From: JADYYB01 sp964402985
GTDB taxonomy: Bacteria > Pseudomonadota > Alphaproteobacteria > Rhizobiales > Kaistiaceae
Direction: 5' to 3'
DNA: 31,299 nucleotides
Assembly: GCA_964402985.1 (NCBI GenBank)
Contig: CAYOET010000264.1
Coordinates: forward strand, 1-31,299
The first letter of the stretch is position 1. Every line of letters starts with the position of its first letter. Below are positions 24,870 to 31,299 of this stretch, piece after piece. Made by a program: the position numbers and the translations under genes. Under the pieces are notes generated by a model. That model had not been told where the DNA came from, made no database searches, and saw only the letters and a program-made list of their open reading frames with translations.

Positions 24870-25772
24870 ATGTCCTACACCCTGACCCTAGCTCGCCTCG
24901 GCGAGGCCGATGCGAAGCGGATCGCCGATCTCGTTGGCGAGGGTCCGCTGGGCGAGGCCTCGCTCGATGCGGCGGAGGCGCCTGACGGTCGGTGGGACCT
25001 CACGCTGTATCTCGACGCGGCGCCGACCGCCGATCAACTGACAGCTCTCAACGAGGCGAGCGTGTCCGTACTTGGCGCGGCGTCGCCCGCGTGGCAACCA
25101 GCCGAGCTGGCCGAGACCAACTGGGTGGCGAAGAGCCTGGCGGGGCTCGAGCCGGTGCGGGTGGGCCGGTTCTTCGTGCACGGGTCGCACAGCCGCGAGC
25201 GGCTGTCGCCGAACCTCTTCGGGCTCGAGATCGAGGCGGGGGAAGCGTTCGGGACGGGGCATCACGGGTCGACCGCCGGGTGCCTCGACGCGATCGGCCG
25301 GATCGCCCGGACGCATCTCGTCGGCAACGCACTCGACATCGGGACCGGCACCGGCGTCCTCGCCATCGCCATCGCCAAGATTTGGCGCGCGCCTGTGCTG
25401 GCCACCGACATCGACCCGATCGCTGTCGACGTCGCGCGTGAAAATGCGAGCCTCAACGGCTCGCTCCATCATCTCGATTTCGCGGTGGCAGCGGGGCTTG
25501 CGCACCCGCGCATCACGCAGGGTGGGCCGTACGGCCTGATCGTGGCGAACATCCTCGCGCGGCCGCTGGCCCAGCTCGCCCCATCCCTCGCGGGCCAGCT
25601 TGCGCCAGGGGGCTTCGCGGTGCTGTCGGGCATCCTTCCCGACCAGGCCGCGCAGGTGATCGCTGCCTATCGGTCGAGCGGGCTCCGCCTCGTCCGGCAG
25701 TCGATCCGCGACGGGTGGAGCACGCTCGTGCTCGACAAGCCCATCGCCAGAAAAGCAAAGGGCGGAGACTAG
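24870..25772 (+). CDS. prmA: Ribosomal protein L11 methyltransferase
   Basis: An S-adenosylmethionine-dependent enzyme that methylates ribosomal protein L11. The 300-residue product has the PrmA signatures EAGEAFGTGHHGSTAGCLDAI, SAM motif I DIGTGTGVLAIAIAK, acidic motif II DIDPIAVDVARENA and the catalytic-loop motif VANILARPL. The N-terminal domain that binds L11 occupies about the first 80 residues. It starts 10 bases after uvrD. The stop codon lies within a perfect palindrome. Confidence 0.93.
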   Translation: MSYTLTLARLGEADAKRIADLVGEGPLGEASLDAAEAPDGRWDLTLYLDAAPTADQLTALNEASVSVLGAASPAWQPAELAETNWVAKSLAGLEPVRVGRFFVHGSHSRERLSPNLFGLEIEAGEAFGTGHHGSTAGCLDAIGRIARTHLVGNALDIGTGTGVLAIAIAKIWRAPVLATDIDPIAVDVARENASLNGSLHHLDFAVAAGLAHPRITQGGPYGLIVANILARPLAQLAPSLAGQLAPGGFAVLSGILPDQAAQVIAAYRSSGLRLVRQSIRDGWSTLVLDKPIARKAKGGD

Positions 25773-25781
25773 TCTCCGCCC
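25760..25781. terminator. Palindromic terminator shared by prmA and the small minus-strand gene
   Basis: A 22-bp perfect palindrome (arm GGGCGGAGACT) spans the prmA stop codon. On the minus strand it is followed by CTTTGCTTTTCT, a T-rich tail that would terminate the 25820-26005 gene. On the plus strand no T-run follows. Confidence 0.55.
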
Positions 25782-25819
25782 GCGAAGCTCGATCAGATGC
25801 AGCGCCGGTGGGCGCGCGA

Positions 25820-26005
25820 CTACTTGGTGCCGGCCCGCTTCACGCGGCGGTAGCCGTACGAGGCGAGCGTGGCGTCGTCGTAGTTCTGCAGGAAATCACT
25901 GATCTCGCGATTGGCCTGCTGCATGCGCGCCTCGACGAACCCGCCGAAGGCGCGCTCCCAGAAGCCGACTTGGCCGCCGGAACGAGGGTCTAACGCATTG
26001 CGCAT
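25820..26005 (-). CDS. Small DUF1127-like protein
   Basis: A 61-residue protein, MRNALDPRSGG..., with an amphipathic helix (FWERAFGGFVEARMQQANREI) and the ending DDATLASYGYRRVKRAG, which resembles the 'LSDxxLxDIGLxR' ending of DUF1127 proteins. In alphaproteobacteria some DUF1127 proteins affect RNA turnover and phosphate or carbon responses; a role here is inference. ATG 26005 has GAAAGG nine bases upstream. The leader carries a small hairpin (TGAGGC-AAA-GCCTCA, 26024-26038). Confidence 0.65.
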   Translation of the reverse strand: MRNALDPRSGGQVGFWERAFGGFVEARMQQANREISDFLQNYDDATLASYGYRRVKRAGTK

Positions 26006-26048
26006 TTTACATACCTTTCAAAGTGAGGCTTTGCCTCAGCTGCCAGCC

Positions 26049-26078
26049 TTATATGGGCCAAGCCTCCGGCTACGAAAG
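26049..26078 (-). promoter_or_regulatory. Possible promoter of the small DUF1127-like gene
   Basis: On the minus strand CTTTCG is followed after 15 bases by CCCATATAAG. The second part reads either as a sigma-70 -10 (TATAAG) or as the CCCATnT -10 of alphaproteobacterial heat-shock promoters; the -35 matches either consensus poorly. Weak evidence. Confidence 0.3.
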
Positions 26079-26166
26079 GTGAACGCTCGTATGCCCGCCA
26101 TGCGCTCCCCGCATGCCCGAGGTTCACGCTTCTGCAATGTTCGCAAAGGTCAGGGACCGAGGGCGC

Positions 26167-26382
26167 TCAGTAGAGATTGAGCGCGGCCGAGATTCGACTA
26201 AGCCGCGCCTTGTCGTAGCCGTAGAGCGCGATGCTCTTGTCGTCGAGCGCGATGCGATAGCCAGCGAAACGCTTGCGGCGCCTTGGGTCCTCAGCGCCAG
26301 CCGGGGCCTGGAAGATCTGCCAGAGACGCTTCAGCGGCGAGGGGTGAGCCGGGCTTTGCCGGGCGGGGAAGATCGTGATCAT
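26167..26382 (-). CDS. Second small DUF1127-like protein
   Basis: A 71-residue basic protein, MITIFPARQSPAHPSPLKRL..., rich in Arg/Lys in the middle and ending LDDKSIALYGYDKARLSRI then SAALNLY. The LDDxxIAxYGY(D/R)xxR segment parallels the end of the neighbouring 61-residue protein and corresponds to the DUF1127 'LSDxxLADIGLxRxxI' element, so the two may be distant paralogues. ATG 26382 has AGGA seven bases upstream. It is divergent from aminopeptidase P across 173 bases, in which I see no clear promoter. Confidence 0.6.
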   Translation of the reverse strand: MITIFPARQSPAHPSPLKRLWQIFQAPAGAEDPRRRKRFAGYRIALDDKSIALYGYDKARLSRISAALNLY

Positions 26383-26555
26383 GGACCATTCCTGGTTTTA
26401 TTGTTGATCTCCCTAGACCCACTTAACCTAAGCTGAGTCGCCCCCTTAGGAAGGACGGCCAACTACATGGCTGGCCTGCTCTTTTCGCATGAAGCCTTGA
26501 ACCCAACGCGCTGCGCGCCGTTGCTGGGTCGCAGAGCGCGGTCTAGAACGGGCCG

Positions 26556-28394
26556 ATGTTCCAATCCTTCGAATCCGCCCTTCCACCGGCCGACAACGCC
26601 GCCCGGCTCGCGCGGCTGCGCAGCCTCCTCAAGCGCCTGCGGCTCGACGGCCTGATCGTCCCCCATTCCGACGAGTATCAGAGCGAATATCTGCCGGCCT
26701 CGGCGCGGCGCCTCGCCTGGCTCACCGGCTTCAGCGGATCGGCCGGGACGGCGATCGTGCTGGCAAAGGAGGCGGCGGTGTTCGTCGACGGCCGCTACAC
26801 GCTCCAGGCCGCCCAGCAGATCGACACGAAGGCCTTCGCGATCGAGAGCGTGATCGATAACCCGCCGGTGCGCTGGGTGGCCGGCAAGGTCAAGCCGGGG
26901 CAGTCGATCGGCTACGATCCGTGGCTCCTCACGGTGGCCGAGGCGCGGGCCTACGCGAAGGCGCTCGACGCCGCGGGGGCCAAGCTGGTGCCGGTCGGGG
27001 AGAACCCGATCGACGCGATCTGGGACGACCGCCCGGCCCCGCCGCTCGGCGGCGTCTCGGTCCACCCGGTCGAGTTCGCCGGCGAGGAGGCGGCCGCGAA
27101 GCTCGACCGTCTGCGCGCGCTCATCGCCGAGCGGAAGGCGGACGCCGCGATCCTCACCCTCGCCGACTCGATCGCCTGGACGTTCAACATCCGCGGCGCC
27201 AACGTCGAGCACAACCCGGTCGCGCTCGCCTTCGCCATCCTTCGCCGCGACGGACGGCCGAGCGTGTATATCGACGGCCGCAAGCTCACCAACGCCTCGC
27301 GCGCGTGGCTGGCGGATATCGCGGACATCGCCGAGCCAAGCCGCCTCGACGCCGATCTTGCCGCGCTCGCCGCGGAAGGGACGCGGGTTCTCCTCGACCC
27401 GGCGAGCGCGGCAGCCGAGCTCGAGCGGAAGCTCCGCGAGGCCGGCGCCATGATCGTCGAGGGCGGCGACCCGGTCGCTCTCCCCAAGGCGCGCAAGAAC
27501 GCGACCGAACTCCAGGGGATGCGCAACGCGCACTGGCGGGACGGGGTCGCGATGGTCCGTTTCCTCGCCTGGTTCGACAAGGAAGCGCCGGGTGGGAAGC
27601 TCGACGAGATCGCGGCGGCGCGCACGCTCGAGGAGTTCCGCGTCGCGGCCGGGGAGCAGCTCGGCGAGAAGCTCCACGACCTTTCCTTCGACAGCATCTC
27701 CTCGGCGGGGCCGAACAGCGCGGTGGTCCACTACCGGGTGAGCCGGCAGACCAACCGCCGGATCGCCAAGGACGAGATCTTCCTCATCGACTCGGGCGGG
27801 CAATATCGCGACGGCACGACCGACATCACCCGCACGATCATCGTCGGCAAGCCGACGGCGGAGATGCGCGACCGCTTCACCCGTGTCCTCAAGGGCCACA
27901 TCGCGGTGGCCGCGCTGCGCTTTCCCAAGGGCACCAACGGCGCGCAGGTCGACGGCTTCGCACGCCGCGCATTGTGGGATTCCGGGCTCGACTTCGATCA
28001 CAGCACCGGCCACGGCGTCGGGGCGTTCCTGTGCGTGCACGAGGGCCCGCAGCGCCTCTCGAAGAGCGGCACCGTCAATCTGGAAACGGGGATGATCGTT
28101 TCGAACGAGCCGGGCTACTACAAGGCCGGCGCCTGGGGCATCCGCATCGAGAACCTCCTCGCCGTCGTGCCGGCGAAAGCGCCGAAGGGCGCGGAGCGCG
28201 AGATGATGCAGTTCGAGACCCTCACGCTCGCGCCGATCGATCGCCGGCTTGTCGCGAAAGGACTCCTCACGGCCGACGAGATGCTTTGGCTTGACCGCTA
28301 CCATGCGCGAGTGCGCGAGGAGCTGAGCCCGGCGCTCGCCCCGGCGGACAGGCGCTGGCTTGACCGTGCGACGCGTCCGCTGGCGCGCGAGTAG
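26556..28394 (+). CDS. pepP: Xaa-Pro aminopeptidase (aminopeptidase P, M24B)
   Basis: A metallopeptidase that removes an N-terminal residue preceding proline. The 612-residue product is of the long, eukaryote-like aminopeptidase P type: two N-terminal creatinase-like domains (RLDGLIVPHSDEYQSEYLPA at about residues 29-48) and the C-terminal pita-bread domain. The five metal ligands are visible: Asp412 (LIDSGGQY), Asp423 (TTDITRT), His486 (GHGVG), Glu518 (NEPGYY) and Glu532 (IRIENL). The ribosome binding site before ATG 26556 is weak. The PRC-barrel gene follows after 85 bases with its own promoter. Confidence 0.93.
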   Translation: MFQSFESALPPADNAARLARLRSLLKRLRLDGLIVPHSDEYQSEYLPASARRLAWLTGFSGSAGTAIVLAKEAAVFVDGRYTLQAAQQIDTKAFAIESVIDNPPVRWVAGKVKPGQSIGYDPWLLTVAEARAYAKALDAAGAKLVPVGENPIDAIWDDRPAPPLGGVSVHPVEFAGEEAAAKLDRLRALIAERKADAAILTLADSIAWTFNIRGANVEHNPVALAFAILRRDGRPSVYIDGRKLTNASRAWLADIADIAEPSRLDADLAALAAEGTRVLLDPASAAAELERKLREAGAMIVEGGDPVALPKARKNATELQGMRNAHWRDGVAMVRFLAWFDKEAPGGKLDEIAAARTLEEFRVAAGEQLGEKLHDLSFDSISSAGPNSAVVHYRVSRQTNRRIAKDEIFLIDSGGQYRDGTTDITRTIIVGKPTAEMRDRFTRVLKGHIAVAALRFPKGTNGAQVDGFARRALWDSGLDFDHSTGHGVGAFLCVHEGPQRLSKSGTVNLETGMIVSNEPGYYKAGAWGIRIENLLAVVPAKAPKGAEREMMQFETLTLAPIDRRLVAKGLLTADEMLWLDRYHARVREELSPALAPADRRWLDRATRPLARE

Positions 28395-28420
28395 GCATTT
28401 CGGGAACCGGCAGTTTCATC

Positions 28421-28445
28421 GGAACCCATCCTTGGGCGTGGCGTT
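28421..28445 (+). promoter_or_regulatory. EcfG-type general stress promoter of the PRC-barrel gene
   Basis: GGAAC (28421-28425), then exactly 16 bases, then CGTT (28442-28445): a perfect match to the alphaproteobacterial sigma-EcfG consensus GGAAC-N16/17-CGTT. The predicted start, about 28452, gives a leader of about 28 bases ending in AAGGAGG before the ATG at 28480. Confidence 0.72.
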
Positions 28446-28479
28446 ACCCGAACATCCGCCAAGCCAAGGAGGCATATCC

Positions 28480-29112
28480 ATGAGACTTCTTCTCACCACC
28501 GCCGCGATTGCGGCGCTTGCCGTTTCCGGTGTCGCCGTTGCGCAGGCCCCCGATCCGCTCAACCCGGCCCCGGCCGCGCCGGAAGTGAATCCGGCCCCGC
28601 CGTCGTCCGTCACCATCCCGTCGATCACCACCCCGTCGGTGACCGTGACCACTCCGAGCCTCAATGTCGGCGCGGCTGACTCGCGCGCCGTGGGCGGCTT
28701 CATCGCCGACCAGCTCGAGACCGAATTCCTCGCCACCGACCTCATCGGCAAGGACGTCATGACCGCCGCCGACGAGCGGCTCGGCACGATCAACGACCTT
28801 CTCATCGACGAGGATGGCGCGATCGCCGGCGCGGTGCTCGGCACCGGCGGCTTCCTCGGCATCGGCGAGAAGCAGGTCGCCGTCGAGTTCTCCGAACTCG
28901 ATGTCGCCTGGGACTCGACCGACAACCGCTGGGAGATCACCAGTGGCCTCACGCTCCAGACCATCGAGACCGCCCCGGAATTCGTCCGTTGGGTGCCTGA
29001 TGCCCCGGTCGGCCCGATCGGCGCCGCTCCGGTCGAGCCGATGGCCCCGGTGACCCCCGTCACCCCGGCGCCGTCGATGGCCCCGGCCCCGACGCCCGCT
29101 CCGGCCCCGTAG
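28480..29112 (+). CDS. Secreted PRC-barrel domain protein
   Basis: A 210-residue exported protein. The signal peptide is MRLLLTTAAIAALAVSGVAVAQA, followed by a Pro/Thr/Val-rich stretch to about residue 65. The PRC-barrel domain covers about residues 78-150 (LIGKDVMTAADERLGTINDL, then GAVLGTGGFLGIGEKQVAVEF), and a Pro/Ala tail ends TPAPAP. The function of such periplasmic PRC-barrel proteins is unknown. The ATG has a perfect AAGGAGG seven bases upstream, arguing for high expression. The EcfG-type promoter suggests general-stress control. A strong terminator follows. Confidence 0.85.
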   Translation: MRLLLTTAAIAALAVSGVAVAQAPDPLNPAPAAPEVNPAPPSSVTIPSITTPSVTVTTPSLNVGAADSRAVGGFIADQLETEFLATDLIGKDVMTAADERLGTINDLLIDEDGAIAGAVLGTGGFLGIGEKQVAVEFSELDVAWDSTDNRWEITSGLTLQTIETAPEFVRWVPDAPVGPIGAAPVEPMAPVTPVTPAPSMAPAPTPAPAP

Positions 29113-29136
29113 GGCCGCAGCGCAGAACGAACGAGG

Positions 29137-29165
29137 AGCGCCCGCTTCGGCGGGCGCTTTCTTTT
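29137..29165 (+). terminator. Intrinsic terminator of the PRC-barrel gene
   Basis: A 9-bp stem AGCGCCCGC/GCGGGCGCT is closed by a TTCG tetraloop and followed by TTCTTTT. It lies 25 bases after the stop and also faces the convergent ligA gene. Confidence 0.88.
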
Positions 29166-29180
29166 CGGCTGGGCGATCGT

Positions 29181-31299
29181 CTACTTCCCGCCGACCAGCG
29201 CCAGCCAGGCGTCTTCGTCGATCACCTTGATGCCGAGTTCCTCGGCCTGTTTCAGCTTCGAGCCGGCGCCGGGGCCCGCGACGACGAGGTCGGTCTTCTT
29301 CGAGACCGAGCCGGCGACTTTCGCCCCGAGCCGCTCGGCCATCGTCTTGGCCTCCTCGCGCGTCATCTTCTCGAGGCTGCCGGTGAACACCACCGTCTGG
29401 CCGACGACGGGCGAGCCGGCGGCGCTGACCTGTTCGGCCGGCTCGACGGTCACTTCTTTCAGAAGCTCGTCGATGGCGGTCTCGTTGTGCTCTTCGGCGA
29501 AGAAGTCGCCGAGGGCCACGGCCACGACGTCGCCGATCCCGCCCACGGCGCGGAGCTCGCGATAGGCCTCGCCCTCGACGTCCGCAGCGTCGATCATCGC
29601 GGCGCGGAAGGCTTCGAACGTGCCGTAGCTGCGCGCGAGGAGTTTTGCGTTGGTCTCGCCGATGTGGCGAATGCCGAGGGCGTAGATGAAGCGGTGGAGG
29701 GCGACGGTGCGCCGCGCCTCGATGGCGGCGAGGAGGTTGCGGACGGAGACCTTGCCCATCCCCTCGCGCTCTTCGAGCTCGGCGCGGCGGAGGCGGAGGC
29801 GGAAGATGTCGGCCGGCGAACGGACCAGTTTGTCGGCGAAGAAGGCCTCGATCTGCTTGTCACCGAAACCTTCGATGTCGAGGGCGTTCCGCGACACGAA
29901 GTGACGGAGCTGCTCGACCGCCTGCGCCGCGCAGGTCAGGCCCCCGGTGCAGCGTCGCACCGCGTCGGTGCGGCCGGTCTTGGGATTGACCTCGCGCACC
30001 GCGTGGCTGCCGCAGACCGGGCAGATCGTCGGGAACTGGTAGGGCTCGGCCTCGGGCGAGCGGCGCGAGAGGTCGACGTCGATGATTTGCGGGATGACGT
30101 CGCCGGCGCGCTGGACCGTCACCGTGTCGCCGATGCGGATGTCCTTGCCGTCGCGGATCGGCTCCCCGCCCCCGCCGACGCCCTTGATGTAGTCCTCGTT
30201 GTGGAGCGAGGCGTTGCGCACCACGACGCCGCCGACCGTCACCGGACGGAGGTTCGCGACCGGGGTCAGCGCGCCGGTGCGGCCGACCTGGATCTCGATG
30301 TTCTCGATGATCGTCTCGACCTGCTCGGCAGGGAATTTGTGGGCGGTCGCCCAGCGCGGCTCCCGCGACACGAAGCCGAGCCGCTCCTGCAGGCGGAGGC
30401 TGTTCACCTTGTAGACGACGCCGTCGATGTCGTAGCCGAGCCGCGCCCGGTCGCGGCCGGTCTCGCGGTAGTAGTGGAGCGCGCCCTCGACGCTTTCGAC
30501 CAGCTGAACGCGCGGGTTGACCTTGAAACCCCATTCGGCGAGCGCCTGGAGCATCCCTGACTGGGTGTCGGCGGGCATCGTGCTGATCTCGCCCCAGGCG
30601 TAGGCGAAGAAATGGAGCGGCCGCGCCCGGGTTACCTCGGGATCGATCTGCCGCAGCGAGCCGGCGGCGCCGTTCCGCGGGTTGGCGATGGTGCGGCCGC
30701 CGGGCTCCGCGGCGATGCGCTTGTTCATCGCCGCGAAGTCGACATGGGTCATGTAGACTTCGCCGCGGATCTCCGCGACCTCGGGCGCGCGGCCCTTGAG
30801 CAGGTTGGGGATTTCCGGAATCATCCGGACGTTGGCGGTAACGTTTTCGCCCTCGTAGCCGTCGCCGCGCGTGGCAGCGACCGTGAGCTTCCCCTTCTCG
30901 TAGCGGATCGACAGGGACAGGCCGTCGATCTTGGGCTCCGCCATCAACGGCAGAGCCGCGCCGTCGGCGAGCTTGAGGTAGCGTCGCACCCGATTGAGGA
31001 ACTCGGCGACGTCCTCTTCGCTGAAGGCGTTGCCGATGGAGAGCATCGGCACGCGGTGCTTGACCTTGGCGAAGCGGCCGACCGGTGCGGCACCGATCCT
31101 GAGGCTCGGCGAGTCGGCGCGCACCAATTTGGGGAAGCGGGCCTCGATGGCGTTGTTGCGGACGCGGAGCTGGTCGTAGTCGGCGTCCGAGATGGTCGGG
31201 GCGTCGTCCTGGTAGTAGCGCCTGTCGTGCTCGGCGATCTCCGCGGCGAGGCGCTCAAGCTCGGAGACGGCCTCCTTCTCGCTCAGCTCCTCGACCGCC
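29181..31299 (-). CDS. ligA: NAD-dependent DNA ligase, 5' end missing
   Basis: Seals nicks in replication and repair using NAD+. The right edge cuts off only the first few residues; the visible part begins AVEELSEKEAVSELERLA, and YYQDDAPTISDADYDQL in domain Ia marks the NMN-binding motif. About 705 residues are visible. They include the adenylation motif AEPKIDGLSLSIRY (Lys nucleophile), RGEVYM, DIDGVVYKV and an OB fold. A zinc finger with four Cys follows (CPVCGS then CTGGLTC), then helix-hairpin-helix repeats and a C-terminal BRCT domain from QTVVFTGSLEKMTREEAK. A terminator shared with the convergent PRC-barrel gene lies just beyond its stop. Confidence 0.97.
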   Translation of the reverse strand, partial: AVEELSEKEAVSELERLAAEIAEHDRRYYQDDAPTISDADYDQLRVRNNAIEARFPKLVRADSPSLRIGAAPVGRFAKVKHRVPMLSIGNAFSEEDVAEFLNRVRRYLKLADGAALPLMAEPKIDGLSLSIRYEKGKLTVAATRGDGYEGENVTANVRMIPEIPNLLKGRAPEVAEIRGEVYMTHVDFAAMNKRIAAEPGGRTIANPRNGAAGSLRQIDPEVTRARPLHFFAYAWGEISTMPADTQSGMLQALAEWGFKVNPRVQLVESVEGALHYYRETGRDRARLGYDIDGVVYKVNSLRLQERLGFVSREPRWATAHKFPAEQVETIIENIEIQVGRTGALTPVANLRPVTVGGVVVRNASLHNEDYIKGVGGGGEPIRDGKDIRIGDTVTVQRAGDVIPQIIDVDLSRRSPEAEPYQFPTICPVCGSHAVREVNPKTGRTDAVRRCTGGLTCAAQAVEQLRHFVSRNALDIEGFGDKQIEAFFADKLVRSPADIFRLRLRRAELEEREGMGKVSVRNLLAAIEARRTVALHRFIYALGIRHIGETNAKLLARSYGTFEAFRAAMIDAADVEGEAYRELRAVGGIGDVVAVALGDFFAEEHNETAIDELLKEVTVEPAEQVSAAGSPVVGQTVVFTGSLEKMTREEAKTMAERLGAKVAGSVSKKTDLVVAGPGAGSKLKQAEELGIKVIDEDAWLALVGGK

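Overview
The window comes from a high-GC alphaproteobacterium, most likely of the order Hyphomicrobiales (Rhizobiales). Four things point there. The tmRNA gene is a two-piece, circularly permuted ssrA. SspB is of the alpha type, ending in a ClpX-binding tail. A PRC-barrel gene has a perfect GGAAC-N16-CGTT (EcfG-type) promoter. The gene orders thyA-folA-hflK-hflC-degP/serB/miaA/ilvB and fumC-DUF4169-RHH are ones I associate with this order (from memory, not searched). It reads as chromosomal housekeeping sequence with a few inserted accessory genes. Both ends cut genes: a UPF0114 membrane protein at the left and ligA at the right.

Layout. Bases 1-4555, minus strand: partial UPF0114 gene, a 126-bp element with terminal inverted repeats, ilvB with a complete attenuator leader (promoter, 16-residue leader peptide rich in Ile/Leu/Val, intrinsic terminator), an orphan glycosyltransferase, and miaA. 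Bases 4570-5487, plus strand: serB. Bases 5569-12590, minus strand: a run read as DUF3828-like secreted protein, thyA, HEPN-domain protein, unknown 127-residue protein, folA, hflK, hflC, Do-type protease. The HEPN pair is AT-richer than its surroundings and sits between two folate/thymidylate genes. Bases 12729-13937, minus strand: Bcr/CflA-type MFS pump. Bases 14222-17106, plus strand: ssrA, sspB, an 85-bp inverted-repeat element, fumC, DUF4169 protein, RHH protein. Bases 17132-22210, minus strand: a D-lactate-dehydrogenase-like FAD oxidase followed by a large AsmA-like protein that seems to start at CTG. Bases 22478-25772, plus strand: uvrD/pcrA-type helicase and prmA. Bases 25820-26382, minus strand: two tiny DUF1127-like genes. 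Bases 26556-29112, plus strand: aminopeptidase P and the EcfG-promoted PRC-barrel protein. Bases 29181-31299, minus strand: ligA.

Functional themes. thyA and folA form the thymidylate/tetrahydrofolate cycle. HflK/HflC and the Do protease serve envelope protein quality control. ssrA and sspB are adjacent, so the degradation tag and the adaptor that delivers tagged proteins to ClpXP are encoded side by side. The best candidates for something undescribed are the HEPN/127-residue pair inside the thyA-folA operon, together with an apparent echo of the folA N-terminus just beyond it. The ilvB attenuator, the CTG start of the AsmA-like gene and the two inverted-repeat elements are further items. No gap between genes exceeds about 300 bases; the larger ones are described in the feature list.
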